The translations under genes and the position numbers were made by a program. This document shows, piece after piece, positions 16,006-24,856 of a stretch of 64,000 nucleotides of DNA. Origin of the DNA: Planctomycetota bacterium (GTDB lineage: Bacteria > Planctomycetota > B15-G4); contig JAJDEO010000048.1 in the NCBI GenBank assembly GCA_029259745.1, positions 1 to 64,000 on the forward strand. Reading direction: 5' to 3'. The notes under the pieces were generated by a model. It was not told the DNA's origin. It was given only the letters and a program-made list of their open reading frames with translations, and did not search any database. How positions within the stretch are numbered: position 1 is the first letter of the stretch; every line of letters starts with the position of its first letter.

Positions 16006-17085
16006 GTGTTCGATTCACTCAAAGCATCCGCCCAGCGTTACGCCGAACTCGAGGCTGAACTCGAGGATCCCGAGTTGCACGCTGATCCCCAGCGCATGGC
16101 GTCCGTCGCGCGCGAGATGGGTGCATTGCGTTCCAAGGCCGAGGGCTACGCGACGTGGGCTGACCTCGAGCAGCGGCGTGAATCGACCGAAGAGCTGCTC
16201 GCAGAAAAAGGGCTCGACGCCGAGATGCGCGAGCTCGCCGAGGTCGAGCTGGCGGAGATCGCCGCCGACCTCGAGATCATCTCCGAGAAGATGAAGCGTG
16301 AGGTCGTCGACGACGATCCCGACAAGGGCCGCACCGTGATCCTCGAGATCCGCGCGGGCACGGGCGGAGACGAGGCGAGCCTTTTCTGCAGCGACCTCGT
16401 GAAGGTCTATTCGCGCTTCTCCGAGAGCCGCGGCTGGAAGACGGCGATCCTGTCGGCCAGTGCCAGCGACGTCGGCGGGTACAAGGAGTGCACGCTCGAG
16501 ATCGCGGGCGCCGACGCGTGGGAGCTGCTGCGCTACGAGTCCGGCGGGCACCGCGTGCAGCGCGTCCCTGCCACCGAATCGCAAGGGCGCATCCACACGT
16601 CTGCCGCCACGGTCGCGGCGATGCCGGAAGCCGAAGACGTCGAGTTCGAGATCGACGAGGGCGACCTGCGCATCGACACGTACCGCTCCTCGGGCCCCGG
16701 CGGCCAGAGCGTCAACAAGACCTCGAGCGCCATCCGCATCACGCACGAGCCCACCGGCACGGTGGTCCAGTGCCAGGACGAGAAGTCCCAGCACAAGAAC
16801 AAGGCCAAGGCCATGAAGATGCTGCGGACGCGTCTGTTCGACGCCGAACGCCAGGCCCGCAAGGCCGATGAGGACGCCACGAGGCGCTCTTTGATCGGTT
16901 CGGGCGACCGCTCAGCACGCATCCGGACGTACAACTGGCCGCAGAATCGTGTCACCGACCACCGCATCAAGACCAACTACGGGCTGGAGCAAATCCTGCT
17001 CGGCCAGCTCGACAAGTTGATCTCTGATTTGACCGAGCACGATCTAGAGCAGAAACTCGCCGCCCTCTCGACAGGAGCATCTTGA
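16006..17085 (+). CDS. prfA: Peptide chain release factor 1
   Basis: A protein of 359 residues, the normal RF1 length. It recognises UAA and UAG and triggers peptide release at the ribosome. The catalytic GGQ is at residues 232-234 within [17 protein letters not shown], and the conserved [17 protein letters not shown] lies near the end. [11 protein letters not shown] and [17 protein letters not shown] support class-I assignment, and the RTYN...DHR signature fits RF1 rather than RF2. The start is GTG at 16006. It is followed 1 base later by a membrane protein gene and then by prmC, whose product methylates the GGQ glutamine, so these three form a functional operon. Confidence 0.96.
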   Translation: MFDSLKASAQRYAELEAELEDPELHADPQRMASVAREMGALRSKAEGYATWADLEQRRESTEELLAEKGLDAEMRELAEVELAEIAADLEIISEKMKREVVDDDPDKGRTVILEIRAGTGGDEASLFCSDLVKVYSRFSESRGWKTAILSASASDVGGYKECTLEIAGADAWELLRYESGGHRVQRVPATESQGRIHTSAATVAAMPEAEDVEFEIDEGDLRIDTYRSSGPGGQSVNKTSSAIRITHEPTGTVVQCQDEKSQHKNKAKAMKMLRTRLFDAERQARKADEDATRRSLIGSGDRSARIRTYNWPQNRVTDHRIKTNYGLEQILLGQLDKLISDLTEHDLEQKLAALSTGAS

Positions 17086-17086
17086 C

Positions 17087-17947
17087 GTGACCGACCCCGC
17101 GAAAGACACCGACGGCGACGACCTCGACCTGGATCTCGACCTCGATCTCGAGGCGGCCGAGCCCGGCGACGCCACTTCTGCCACGTCCATCGTGGCTGAG
17201 GAGACGACGCTCGAGCCCGCCGAGGCCGAAGCCGTCGCAGCCGCCGGTATGGCTGATCCCACGCAGGGCCGCTGGGTCTGGCAGTTCGGCGCACCGCCGC
17301 CGCCGCCGTCCTTCGGCTCGCGCTTCTTCAGTGGCACGGCGCTCAAGGAGCTCTACCGCTTCTTCGGCTGCGGCCTCATGGTTTTCGTCGGTTCACTGCT
17401 GCCCTGGTCGACCAAGGTCGAGTCCGAGGTGGCCGCGGAGCTGGCCGCCGAGGGCGATGCTGCGGCAGCCCCGACGCTCGAGCTGATCCACGCGCTCGTG
17501 CCTGGCTACGAGCTGCCCATCGGCGCCATCGTCATGATGCTCGCGCTGTGGCTCATCTACGCAACGTGCGGCGCCATCTACACCGGTCGCCAGCGCATCA
17601 TGCCGATCGTGTTCATGCTCATCCCGGCCGAGGCGAGCTGGAAGCGCTTCATCGAAGCTTGGGGGGCGATGGGCGACGTCGGGATCATGGACCGCATCGC
17701 GGGGGTCTTTACGGCGACGGGAACGGGCGTGATGCTCACGCTGGTCGGCTCGACGGTCGTCGTCCTGCAGCTCTTCACGACCATCGGCAAGGTCATGGGC
17801 AAGACGCCCGAGGAGAAGGAAAAGGCCGCCAAGCGCGCCGCGTCCAAGGACAAGGGCGGCAAGGGTAAGGCCAAGAAGGACAAGACGAAGGACAAGTCCG
17901 CTGACGGTGACGGCGACGCCAAGGGCGGACGCAAGCGCCGTCGCTGA
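17087..17947 (+). CDS. Membrane protein of unknown function between prfA and prmC
   Basis: A protein of 286 residues from the GTG at 17087, with AGGAG about 10 bases upstream inside the end of prfA. The first 60 residues are acidic and include a (Asp-Leu)n run. The middle has about four hydrophobic segments: LYRFFGCGLMVFVGSLLPW (about 88-106), a segment around residues 145-163, a third around 170-185 containing MPIVFMLIP, and a segment near 205-230 (VMLTLVGSTVVVLQLF). The C-terminal 50 residues are Lys/Gly/Asp-rich and probably cytoplasmic. I recognise no family. The last 41 bases overlap prmC, so translation of the two is likely coupled. A link to translation is suggested only by position. 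Confidence 0.7.
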   Translation: MTDPAKDTDGDDLDLDLDLDLEAAEPGDATSATSIVAEETTLEPAEAEAVAAAGMADPTQGRWVWQFGAPPPPPSFGSRFFSGTALKELYRFFGCGLMVFVGSLLPWSTKVESEVAAELAAEGDAAAAPTLELIHALVPGYELPIGAIVMMLALWLIYATCGAIYTGRQRIMPIVFMLIPAEASWKRFIEAWGAMGDVGIMDRIAGVFTATGTGVMLTLVGSTVVVLQLFTTIGKVMGKTPEEKEKAAKRAASKDKGGKGKAKKDKTKDKSADGDGDAKGGRKRRR

Positions 17948-18803
17948 GGTCGTTGCTGCCGAGGACGCCCTGAGGTCGGCGGCTCGCGCGCTGCGCGAGC
18001 GCGCCGGTAGGGCGCGTGATGCACGGCTCGAGGCCGAGGTGCTCTTGGCGTTCGTGCTGGGCGTCGAGCGCGCGCGGCTGATCACCCACAGTGGACTGAC
18101 GTCCGCGGAACACGTGCGTTACACGGCGCTCGTCCGCGAGCGAGCTGCGTCAGGGCGACCGGTGGCCTACCTGGTCGGCGAGCGTGGTTTCCGCGACCTC
18201 GATCTCGTCGTCGACGAGCGCGTGCTCGTGCCGCGTCCCGAAACCGAGGGCATCGTCGACGCCGTCGAGGCGCGGCTTGCCGCGGGTGTCGTGCCGCCGG
18301 GGCCGATCGTCGATCGCGGAACCGGCTCCGGGAACCTGGCGCTGGCGTTGTGTTCGCGGCGCCCGGTCGTCGCCGTCGACATCGAGGCCGGGGCGCTCGC
18401 CTGCGCGGCCGTGAATGTCGCGCGCTACGCCGAGCGCGGTCGCGTGCTGCTCGTGCAGGGCGACGGTCTGGCGGCCCTGGCCCGGTCGAGTGTGGCCGTC
18501 GTCGTGGCGAACCCTCCGTACGTCGAGGCCGCCGAGATCGCCTCGCTCGATGTCGACGTGCGCGACCATGAGCCGCGTTCCGCGCTCGTCCCCGCGGAGG
18601 ATTCAGTCCACGCGATGTACGCGACGCTCGTGTCCCAGGCGCGCGATGTGCTCGTCGGCGGCGGCTGGTTCGTGACCGAGGTCGGCCTCGGTCAGGCGCG
18701 TGCCGTCGCTGCGTCGCTGCGCGAGGCGGGTTTCGTCGACGTCACGATCGACGCCGACCTGGCCGGCATCGAGCGCATCGTCATCGGTCAGGCGCCGTCG
18801 TGA
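17907..18803 (+). CDS. prmC: Peptide chain release factor N5-glutamine methyltransferase
   Basis: A protein of 298 residues. PrmC (HemK) uses S-adenosylmethionine to methylate the glutamine of the GGQ motif of release factors, raising their activity. The N-terminal helical substrate domain (AEVLLAFVLGVERARLITHSG) leads into a Rossmann methyltransferase with VLVPRPETEGIVD, an atypical motif I (IVDRGTGSGNLALAL, where E. coli has DLGTGTG) and the catalytic NPPY at 202-205. The GTG start at 17907 lies inside the preceding gene. The substrate gene prfA is two genes upstream. The stop is only a few bases from a convergent PilZ gene. Confidence 0.93.
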   Translation: MTATPRADASAVAEVVAAEDALRSAARALRERAGRARDARLEAEVLLAFVLGVERARLITHSGLTSAEHVRYTALVRERAASGRPVAYLVGERGFRDLDLVVDERVLVPRPETEGIVDAVEARLAAGVVPPGPIVDRGTGSGNLALALCSRRPVVAVDIEAGALACAAVNVARYAERGRVLLVQGDGLAALARSSVAVVVANPPYVEAAEIASLDVDVRDHEPRSALVPAEDSVHAMYATLVSQARDVLVGGGWFVTEVGLGQARAVAASLREAGFVDVTIDADLAGIERIVIGQAPS

Positions 18804-18810
18804 CGGTGGG

Positions 18811-19158
18811 TCAGCTGGCTTTGAGCGCCAGGAAGTCGTCGAGCACCTGGCGCGATTCGTTGTCGATCTGCGTGAAGAAGATCGCCAGCGTGTAGCCCGT
18901 GCCGTCCGAGAGCGCCTCGCAGCGCACCACGGCGCCGCCGACGGTCAGGCCCCGGTGGCCTTCGGGGAACGGCAGCGGCAGCGTGATCTCGAGGACGGTC
19001 ATGTCTTCGAATGCGACCGGCGACACGCAGGAGAGACCCGAGCGGCTGAGGTCGCGCAGCACGGCGCGGCCGTCCTGGCCTGAGCCGAGGTCGATGCTCC
19101 CGTCGAGCGAGAAGCGCGGGTGCAGGCGGCGTTCATTCTGACGTGGCGAGTCGCTCAT
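18811..19158 (-). CDS. PilZ domain protein (putative c-di-GMP receptor)
   Basis: A protein of 115 residues from the ATG at 19158; the longer frame upstream lacks support. It has the PilZ signature: NERRLHPRF supplies the RxxxR motif and LRDLSRSGLSC the D/NxSxxG motif, together the c-di-GMP binding surface. The whole protein is a single beta-barrel, so it would act by binding a partner when the second messenger rises. It stands alone and convergent to prmC. Given the exopolysaccharide locus at 40-59 kb, control of matrix production or motility is a reasonable guess, with no direct evidence. Confidence 0.85.
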   Translation of the reverse strand: MSDSPRQNERRLHPRFSLDGSIDLGSGQDGRAVLRDLSRSGLSCVSPVAFEDMTVLEITLPLPFPEGHRGLTVGGAVVRCEALSDGTGYTLAIFFTQIDNESRQVLDDFLALKAS

Positions 19159-19269
19159 GATCCGTCCATTCGAGGGGGGCCGCGTTGTAACGTCGGCGCT
19201 GCCGTCACGACAAGGCCTCCAGAAGAGGTCCTTCGACACACCGCCCCGGCGACCTGGAGGAAATCCGCG

Positions 19270-19298
19270 CTGGGGGTCGTGGGACGAACGAGTACGAT
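19270..19298 (+). promoter_or_regulatory. Weak predicted promoter for ssb
   Basis: CTGGGG (19270-19275), a 17-base spacer and TACGAT (19293-19298) lie about 95 bases before the ssb start. A near-identical pair (CTGGGT, 17 bases, TACGAT) precedes the giant TPR gene on the minus strand at 63571-63599. Confidence 0.3.
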
Positions 19299-19391
19299 GG
19301 GCGTTTCAGCGCCGCGTTTTCACGCGCCGGCGCCCGATCAACAGCCATTCCCGCCGCCGCGTTTGCGCCGCCTTTCACCTCAGGAGCCGTC

Positions 19392-19889
19392 ATGGGCAAC
19401 TTCAACAAGGTCATTCTCTTGGGCAACCTGACCCGCGACCCCGAGGTTCGTTCGACTCAGGGCGGCCAGGTGGTCACGGCGCTCGGAATGGCGATCAACC
19501 GCACGTACACGGTCGGTGGTCCCGGCGGCGAGAAGCGCGAAGAAACGACCTTCGTCGACGTCGACTTCTGGGGACGTCGTGGTGAGGTGATCGCTCAGTA
19601 CTTCAAGAAGGGCGATCCGATCTTCATCGAGGGGCGCCTGACCTTCCGTCAGTGGGAAGCCAAGGATGGCGGTGGGAAGCGCAGCAAGCTCAGCGTCACG
19701 GGTGACAACTTCGAGTTCGTCTCGGCTCGTGGGGGTGGTGGCGGCGGTGGCGCAGGCTTCGGCGGCGGTGCCGAGCAGTCGTCGTACGGCGGCGGCGGCG
19801 GCGGCGGCGGCGGAGCAGCTGGTGGCGGCGGTGGAGGATTCCCGTCCGGCGGCAGCGACAACCAGGGCTTCGACGAAGTCCCCTTCTGA
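19392..19889 (+). CDS. ssb: Single-stranded DNA-binding protein
   Basis: A protein of 165 residues. SSB coats single-stranded DNA in replication and repair and recruits partners through its tip. The OB fold is standard (NKVILLGNLTRDPEVRST, ALGMAINRTY, VDFWGRRGEVIAQYFKKG). The linker from about residue 115 is extremely glycine-rich, and the protein ends in DEVPF, the acidic tip with the terminal phenylalanine needed for protein interactions. The ATG at 19392 follows CAGGAG with 6 bases of spacing. It is followed 3 bases later by moaD, an unusual neighbour. Confidence 0.95.
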   Translation: MGNFNKVILLGNLTRDPEVRSTQGGQVVTALGMAINRTYTVGGPGGEKREETTFVDVDFWGRRGEVIAQYFKKGDPIFIEGRLTFRQWEAKDGGGKRSKLSVTGDNFEFVSARGGGGGGGAGFGGGAEQSSYGGGGGGGGGAAGGGGGGFPSGGSDNQGFDEVPF

Positions 19890-19892
19890 CCG

Positions 19893-20129
19893 ATGACGAT
19901 TCACGTCTTCGCTGGGCTTGCCGAGGATCTCGGCGCGCGGACCTTGCCGTGGCCCGACGAGGGAGAGATCCAGTCTGTCGAGGCGCTCGAGCGGGCGCTT
20001 CGGAAGTGTCATCCCGAACTGACGAAGGCGGCCTTCCGAATCGCCGTGAACAAGCGCTACGCGTCGTGGGCCGACGAGGTCTCCCGTTTGGACGAGGTGG
20101 CGTTGATTCCGCCGGTGTCCGGTGGCTGA
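19893..20129 (+). CDS. moaD: Molybdopterin synthase small subunit
   Basis: A protein of 78 residues with the ubiquitin-like fold expected for MoaD and the essential C-terminal Gly-Gly (PVSGG), which is thiocarboxylated and donates sulfur to form molybdopterin. It begins 3 bases after the ssb stop, and its last 8 bases overlap moaE, so the two subunits are made together. The internal sequence is diverged (ALRKCHPELTKAAFRIAVNKRY), but the length, ending and partner gene are convincing. moaC lies 11 kb away at 31261; moaA is not in the window. Confidence 0.9.
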   Translation: MTIHVFAGLAEDLGARTLPWPDEGEIQSVEALERALRKCHPELTKAAFRIAVNKRYASWADEVSRLDEVALIPPVSGG

Positions 20130-20556
20130 CTCCTCCGAGGCCCCGACGATCGCGGTGCAGGCGACGCCGATCGACGTCACTGCGGTTCTCGACGCCGTCG
20201 AGGATTCGAGCGACGGAGCCGCCGTGCTCTTTCTCGGACGCGTGCGCGACAACACGGCCGAGCGCGGCGTCACACATCTCGACTACGACGCGTACGGTGA
20301 GATGGCGTGCTCCGAGATGGAGGAGCTCGCGCGTGAAGCGCAGCGGGATCACGGAGCGCATCGCGTCGCGATCGTGCACCGCACGGGGCGGCTCGAGATC
20401 GGCGACATCGCCGTCGCCATCGCGGTGTCGTCACCGCACCGGCCGGCGGCTTTCGAGGCGTCACGCTGGCTGATCGACACGCTCAAGCAGCGCGTGCCGA
20501 TCTGGAAGAAGGAGTGGTTCAGCGACGGTGCCCACTGGGTGTCCGATCGCCCCTGA
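20122..20556 (+). CDS. moaE: Molybdopterin synthase catalytic subunit
   Basis: A protein of 144 residues from the GTG at 20122, overlapping moaD. MoaE binds precursor Z (cPMP) and, with thiocarboxylated MoaD, inserts the dithiolene sulfurs to make molybdopterin. Family landmarks are GAAVLFLGRVRD, LDYDAYGEMACSEM, VAIVHRTGRLEIGDIAVAI, SPHRPAAFEA and the lysine-rich active site VPIWKKEWFSDG. Its length is typical. The aminotransferase that follows after 44 bases is in another pathway, so the transcript may simply be polycistronic. Confidence 0.95.
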   Translation: MADSSEAPTIAVQATPIDVTAVLDAVEDSSDGAAVLFLGRVRDNTAERGVTHLDYDAYGEMACSEMEELAREAQRDHGAHRVAIVHRTGRLEIGDIAVAIAVSSPHRPAAFEASRWLIDTLKQRVPIWKKEWFSDGAHWVSDRP

Positions 20557-20600
20557 CGCACACCCGAGAGTCGCTGAGTGCGACGAAAGGTCGGTTTTCC

Positions 20601-21797
20601 GTGAAGCCCGCGACGCGCCTGACGTCCCTCCCTCCCTACGCCTTCGCCGAGATCGACCGGCTGCGCGATGAACGTCGCGCCGCCGGTGCCGACGTCATCG
20701 ACTTCGGTGTCGGTGACCCCACCGAGCCTCTGCCCGACGTCGTGATCGAGGCGATCCGGTCCGGTGTCGTGTCGCACGCGCGCTCGGGCTATCCGAGCTA
20801 CGTCGGCTCGGACGCGTTGCGCCAGGCCGCCGCGGCGTGGCTCGGGCGCCGCTTCGGCGTGGAGCTGGATGCAGCGACGCAGCTGACGGCGTCGATCGGA
20901 AGCAAGGAATCGATCTTTCACCTGCCCGAGGCGTTCGTCGATCCCGGCGACGTCGTGCTGTGTCCCTCGCCCGGCTATCCGCCGTACGTCTCCGGCACGC
21001 GTTTCGCAGAAGGACGCGTCGTCCTCTACGCGGTCGAGCGCGACGGGCCACTGCTGCCCGACCTCGATGCACTCGACGACGACGTCGCCGAACGGCTGCG
21101 CGTCGTTTGGGTCACACAGCCACACGTGCCCACGGGACGCATGGCGAGCCTCGCCGAGCTCACGCGCCTCGCCGACCAGTGCCGGGCGCGCGGAGTGCTG
21201 CTCTGTTCCGATGAGGCCTACAGCGAGCTCTTCGCGCACGCCCCGCCCGTCAGCGCCCTCGAGACGGGGCTCGATCACGTGCTCGCCTTCCACTCACTGT
21301 CCAAGCGCTCGTGCATGACGGGCAGTCGTGTCGGCTTCGTTGCCGGCGATCCCGAGGCCGTGGGGTATCTCCGGCGACTCAAGACGAACATCGACTCGGG
21401 CGTCCCACGCTACATCGAGGACGGAGCCATCGCGGCGCTCGCGGACGAGAACGCCCCGGCCGCAGCTCGGCAGCGGTACCGCGAGCGAGCGGCCCTGCTC
21501 GTTCCGGCCCTGCGTTCGATCGGCTGCGAGGTGGCGGAGCCCGACGCGGGGTTCTATCTCTGGGTCCGAGCACCCAACAATGAGTCCGGCGTGTCGTTCT
21601 CCAAGCAGTTGCTCTCGTCGGAGACGGCGATCGTCGCGATGCCGGGCGAGTGGTTGGCCGAAGTCGTGCAGTCGACGGGACGGTCGCCCGGTTCCGGGAT
21701 GGTGCGGTTCGCTCTCATGCCATCTGACGAACGCTGTCGAGAGGCAGCCGAGCGCCTCGTCGCATGGGGTGCCCCTTCGCTGGAGACGTCGTCATGA
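20601..21797 (+). CDS. Class I/II aminotransferase, LL-diaminopimelate aminotransferase-like
   Basis: A protein of 398 residues from the GTG at 20601 (KPATRLTSLPPYAFAEID, matching DapL/DapC N-termini), with AAAGG about 11 bases upstream. A fold-type I PLP enzyme; the closest pattern is LL-diaminopimelate aminotransferase (ADVIDFGVGDPTEPLPD, GSKESIFHLPEAFVDPGD, SDEAYSELF, HSLSKRSCMTGSRVGF with the PLP lysine near residue 235). It would make LL-diaminopimelate for lysine and peptidoglycan. One oddity: the usual NPTG segment reads QPHVPTGR, so the asparagine that normally contacts the PLP ring hydroxyl is Val. The substrate is therefore uncertain. The stop overlaps the next ATG (ATGA at 21794). 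Confidence 0.82.
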   Translation: MKPATRLTSLPPYAFAEIDRLRDERRAAGADVIDFGVGDPTEPLPDVVIEAIRSGVVSHARSGYPSYVGSDALRQAAAAWLGRRFGVELDAATQLTASIGSKESIFHLPEAFVDPGDVVLCPSPGYPPYVSGTRFAEGRVVLYAVERDGPLLPDLDALDDDVAERLRVVWVTQPHVPTGRMASLAELTRLADQCRARGVLLCSDEAYSELFAHAPPVSALETGLDHVLAFHSLSKRSCMTGSRVGFVAGDPEAVGYLRRLKTNIDSGVPRYIEDGAIAALADENAPAAARQRYRERAALLVPALRSIGCEVAEPDAGFYLWVRAPNNESGVSFSKQLLSSETAIVAMPGEWLAEVVQSTGRSPGSGMVRFALMPSDERCREAAERLVAWGAPSLETSS

Positions 21798-24631
21798 TTC
21801 GCCGCACACTCGCCATGGTCGCCCTTGCGCTTTGCGCGGGGCTGGCCGCCGCGCAACAGGAGACGGCCGACGATCTGGCGTTTCTCGACGAGCTCGAGCG
21901 CCAGATCGAACGCGGAGGAACCTACGCGACGCAGCAGGATCTCGAAGAGTACCTGCTCGACTACCCGAGGTCGGTGCGGGCGCGATCACTGGCTGCCGAG
22001 GCGGCACTCGAACGCGGTCGCTTGGCGGAGGTCGCGGAGCACATCGAGGTGCTCGGTGATGCTGCGCCCGTTTCGCTCCAAGCGCGCGTGTATCTGCGCG
22101 CGGGCAACCACGAACGGCTGCTCGATCTCGCCGATTCCGCGCGCGCCGTGTCGACCCTGCGGCGCGAGTCGTGGCGCGTCGCGGCGCTCGACGGACTGGG
22201 GCAGCGCGAGGTGGCCAAGCGCGTCGCCACGGATGCCGTGCGTGCCGTCAAAGACGATCGCTCGCTGTCCGGCGCGGAGCTGAAGGAGTTCGGCCGACTG
22301 CTGCTCTTCTTGCGCCGCATCGAGCTCGCCAACCAAGCGCTCGTCTTCGCCGACGAGGCACTCAACGGCCGTCGCGGTCCGAACTACGAGGTGCGTGACA
22401 CGGAGGTGCTCGTCTTGCTCGCGCGTGTCTTCCACGAAGCGCGTCAGACGGGCACGAGCGGTGATCAGGTCTTGACGATTCTCGACGACGTGCTCGATGT
22501 CGTCCCGCACGACAAGGAAGCCCTCGTCGTGCGCGCTCGCGAGCTCATCTACGGCTTCAACAGCACGCTGGCCGCGCGGGCGCTGAGCAAGGCCCTGACG
22601 CGCGACCCCACGCTGCCCGAGGCGTTGACGGTGCGTGGGAAGATGCACCTTCTCGCGCGGCGAGCCGATGCGGCTCTCGATGATGCCGACACGGTGCTCG
22701 TGGAGCGCCCGCGTCACCGCGACGCTTTGGCGCTCCGCGCCGCGGCGTTGACGATCGGCGCGCGTCCCGGGGCCGCCGAGGCGCGCGCAGCCTTCACGGC
22801 GGCGCATCCGCAGAGCGCGGCCTACCTGGCGCTGATCGGGGAGGTGCTCCAGTCGCACTATCGCTTCGCCGATTCCATCGAGCCGCTCAAGGAGGCTCTC
22901 GAACTCGAGCCTGACGACGAGCGGCCGCTGCCCGTGCTTGCACAGAGTCTCGCGCACGTCGGGCGTGAAGAGGAGGCGCGCGCGGCGCTCGAGGAGCACG
23001 CTCGCCGAAGTCCCTACACGTACCCGTGGCGCACGAACATGGTGAAGGTCCTCAAGCGCATCACGGACACGCTCGAGGTGCGCACCGACGAGGGCTTCGT
23101 TCTCCGGCTTCCGGTCGGCGAACAGGACGTCACCGGCGTGCTCATGGCCGAGGCCTTGGCCGAGGCACGCGTGCTGATGGAGGAGCGCTGGGGTGTCGTC
23201 CCGACCGACGACGTGCTCGTCGAGGTGTTCGACAAGCACGCCGACTTTTCGGTGCGCACGGTCGGCTTCTCCGGATTCGGGGCTCTTGGCGCGTGTTTCG
23301 GCAACGTGTTCACGACGCTGAGCCCGCTTTGCGAGCTGCGCGGTCAGTTCCACTGGCGCCAGACGCTGGTGCACGAGTACGCCCATGTCATCACGCTCAC
23401 GCTCTCGGATGCGCGCGTGCCGCGCTGGCTGACGGAGGGCATCAGTGTCGTCGAGGAGCGCAACTTCCATCCTTCGTGGGGCCGTGAATACGCCCGCGAA
23501 GTGCTCGAGGCGCGCGCCAATGATCTCATCGTGCCCATCACGCGCATGGACGAGCTGTTTCGCGACGGCTCGACGATCGGCCTCGGGTACTACCTCGGAT
23601 CGATCGTGGCGGACGTGGTCGAGGCGGAGTACGGCTTCGACACGCTGCGCGATCTCGTGGCGGCATTCGCCGAGGACCGCTCGACCGGCGAGGCGATTCG
23701 CCATGCCTTAGGAGTCGATCCGACCGTGCTCGACGCGCAGGTCGCGACGTACATCGATGACGTGATCGGCGGTCGCGCGAAGTTGCGCCCGCGGTATCGA
23801 ACAGCAGGCAAGGACGCACTGCGCGAGCGCGTGTCGGCGGGCGACGACGACGCGCTGTTGCCGCTCGCGATGGCCTACGTCGACCTCGGGCGATTCGCCG
23901 ATGCCGAAGCGACGCTCGCACGCTTCATCCGTGCGCGCGGCGACGGGCCTGGTGTCGCACGCGTGCGCGCCGAGCACGCGCTCGCGAACGGCAAGCGTCG
24001 CGAGGCTCGTTCTCATCTGCGCAGCTGGAAGGACGCCGGTGTCGACATCGAAGCCGACGGACTCACGCTGCTCGCGATGTTGGAACTCGAACTCGATGAT
24101 GTCGACGACTCGGAAGCCGTGGCACGCGAACTGCTTCTCGCGGCGCGCGACTTGTTCCCCAGCGACACCTCGCAGACGTCCGCCGTGCGTCAGCTGCTGC
24201 GCATGGTCGATGCCGAAGATGAACGCGAGTTGTTCATCGACTTGTTGACGCAGGTCGTCACGCACGACGAGAACGCGTTGGGCGAACGCATCACGCTCGT
24301 GCGCTACGCGATCGAGGACGGCCGCACCGACGTCGCCATCGAGTTGCTGCGCGAGGCCGTGGACTTCGATCCCTACCGCCCGCAGCTGCGGATGCAACTC
24401 GCCGACCTCCTCGCTGACGCGGGCCAGCTCGAAGAGGCGGCCGCGCAGTGGCGTCTCGTGCTCGGCATGCGTTCCCCACAGATCGTTCTCGAGGACCGTC
24501 CGGTCGCCTCCTCGCCGTCCGATGCCGGAGGGCTACTCGGTCACCTCCAAGGACTGATGGGCGGGGCCGGCTCGCCGCTCGAGGGAATCCAAGCCGAGGC
24601 ACGCACGCGACTCGCCGAGGTCGAAGGTTGA
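21794..24631 (+). CDS. Secreted TPR protein with a gluzincin metallopeptidase domain (peptidase MA-like)
   Basis: A protein of 945 residues from the ATG at 21794, overlapping the aminotransferase stop. A signal peptide (IRRTLAMVALALCAGLAAA) predicts export. TPR-like helices fill most of residues 25-400 and 680-900. Between them is a zinc protease domain with HEYAH at 527-531 (HExxH) and WLTEGISVVEE after it, where E548 is a good third ligand, as in gluzincin/MA-clan peptidases. Such TPR-flanked metallopeptidases are common in planctomycetes and myxobacteria, and their substrates are unknown. The protein probably acts in the periplasm. The combination of repeats and an intact motif suggests an active, scaffolded protease. 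Confidence 0.78.
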   Translation: MIRRTLAMVALALCAGLAAAQQETADDLAFLDELERQIERGGTYATQQDLEEYLLDYPRSVRARSLAAEAALERGRLAEVAEHIEVLGDAAPVSLQARVYLRAGNHERLLDLADSARAVSTLRRESWRVAALDGLGQREVAKRVATDAVRAVKDDRSLSGAELKEFGRLLLFLRRIELANQALVFADEALNGRRGPNYEVRDTEVLVLLARVFHEARQTGTSGDQVLTILDDVLDVVPHDKEALVVRARELIYGFNSTLAARALSKALTRDPTLPEALTVRGKMHLLARRADAALDDADTVLVERPRHRDALALRAAALTIGARPGAAEARAAFTAAHPQSAAYLALIGEVLQSHYRFADSIEPLKEALELEPDDERPLPVLAQSLAHVGREEEARAALEEHARRSPYTYPWRTNMVKVLKRITDTLEVRTDEGFVLRLPVGEQDVTGVLMAEALAEARVLMEERWGVVPTDDVLVEVFDKHADFSVRTVGFSGFGALGACFGNVFTTLSPLCELRGQFHWRQTLVHEYAHVITLTLSDARVPRWLTEGISVVEERNFHPSWGREYAREVLEARANDLIVPITRMDELFRDGSTIGLGYYLGSIVADVVEAEYGFDTLRDLVAAFAEDRSTGEAIRHALGVDPTVLDAQVATYIDDVIGGRAKLRPRYRTAGKDALRERVSAGDDDALLPLAMAYVDLGRFADAEATLARFIRARGDGPGVARVRAEHALANGKRREARSHLRSWKDAGVDIEADGLTLLAMLELELDDVDDSEAVARELLLAARDLFPSDTSQTSAVRQLLRMVDAEDERELFIDLLTQVVTHDENALGERITLVRYAIEDGRTDVAIELLREAVDFDPYRPQLRMQLADLLADAGQLEEAAAQWRLVLGMRSPQIVLEDRPVASSPSDAGGLLGHLQGLMGGAGSPLEGIQAEARTRLAEVEG

Positions 24632-24818
24632 CCTGCTGCGGGGCGTCACGCGTCGAGGACGTCCAACAAATGAGCCGAGTTCGCGAGATCGTCCCGCGCG
24701 TCGGCTGCAAGCGCTGGCGGTGCGTGGAACGTGGGCGTCACGCCAGCGTGGGTCCGGGGGAGACGCGGCGACGCTGATGCTCACGGCCTGTCGAGCTGTG
24801 ACGCTGTCGGTTGGGCGG

Positions 24819-24848
24819 TTGCAAGGTTCCGGGATCGAGTGCTAGCTT
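24819..24848 (+). promoter_or_regulatory. Possible promoter upstream of the DnaA-like gene
   Basis: TTGCAA (24819-24824) is followed after 18 bases by TAGCTT (24843-24848). Transcription would start close to the favoured GTG at 24857, so the message could be nearly leaderless. No Shine-Dalgarno precedes that GTG. Confidence 0.3.
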
Positions 24849-24856
24849 CGCCTTGG

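Noticed and set aside
19735..19850. Glycine-codon-rich stretch in ssb as a nucleotide repeat element
   Set aside because: It is the coding sequence of the glycine-rich SSB linker, a normal feature of many SSB proteins, not a separate repeat.
24632..24856. Replication origin next to the DnaA-like gene
   Set aside because: No TTATCCACA-like box cluster and no AT-rich unwinding stretch are visible in this 225-base gap.
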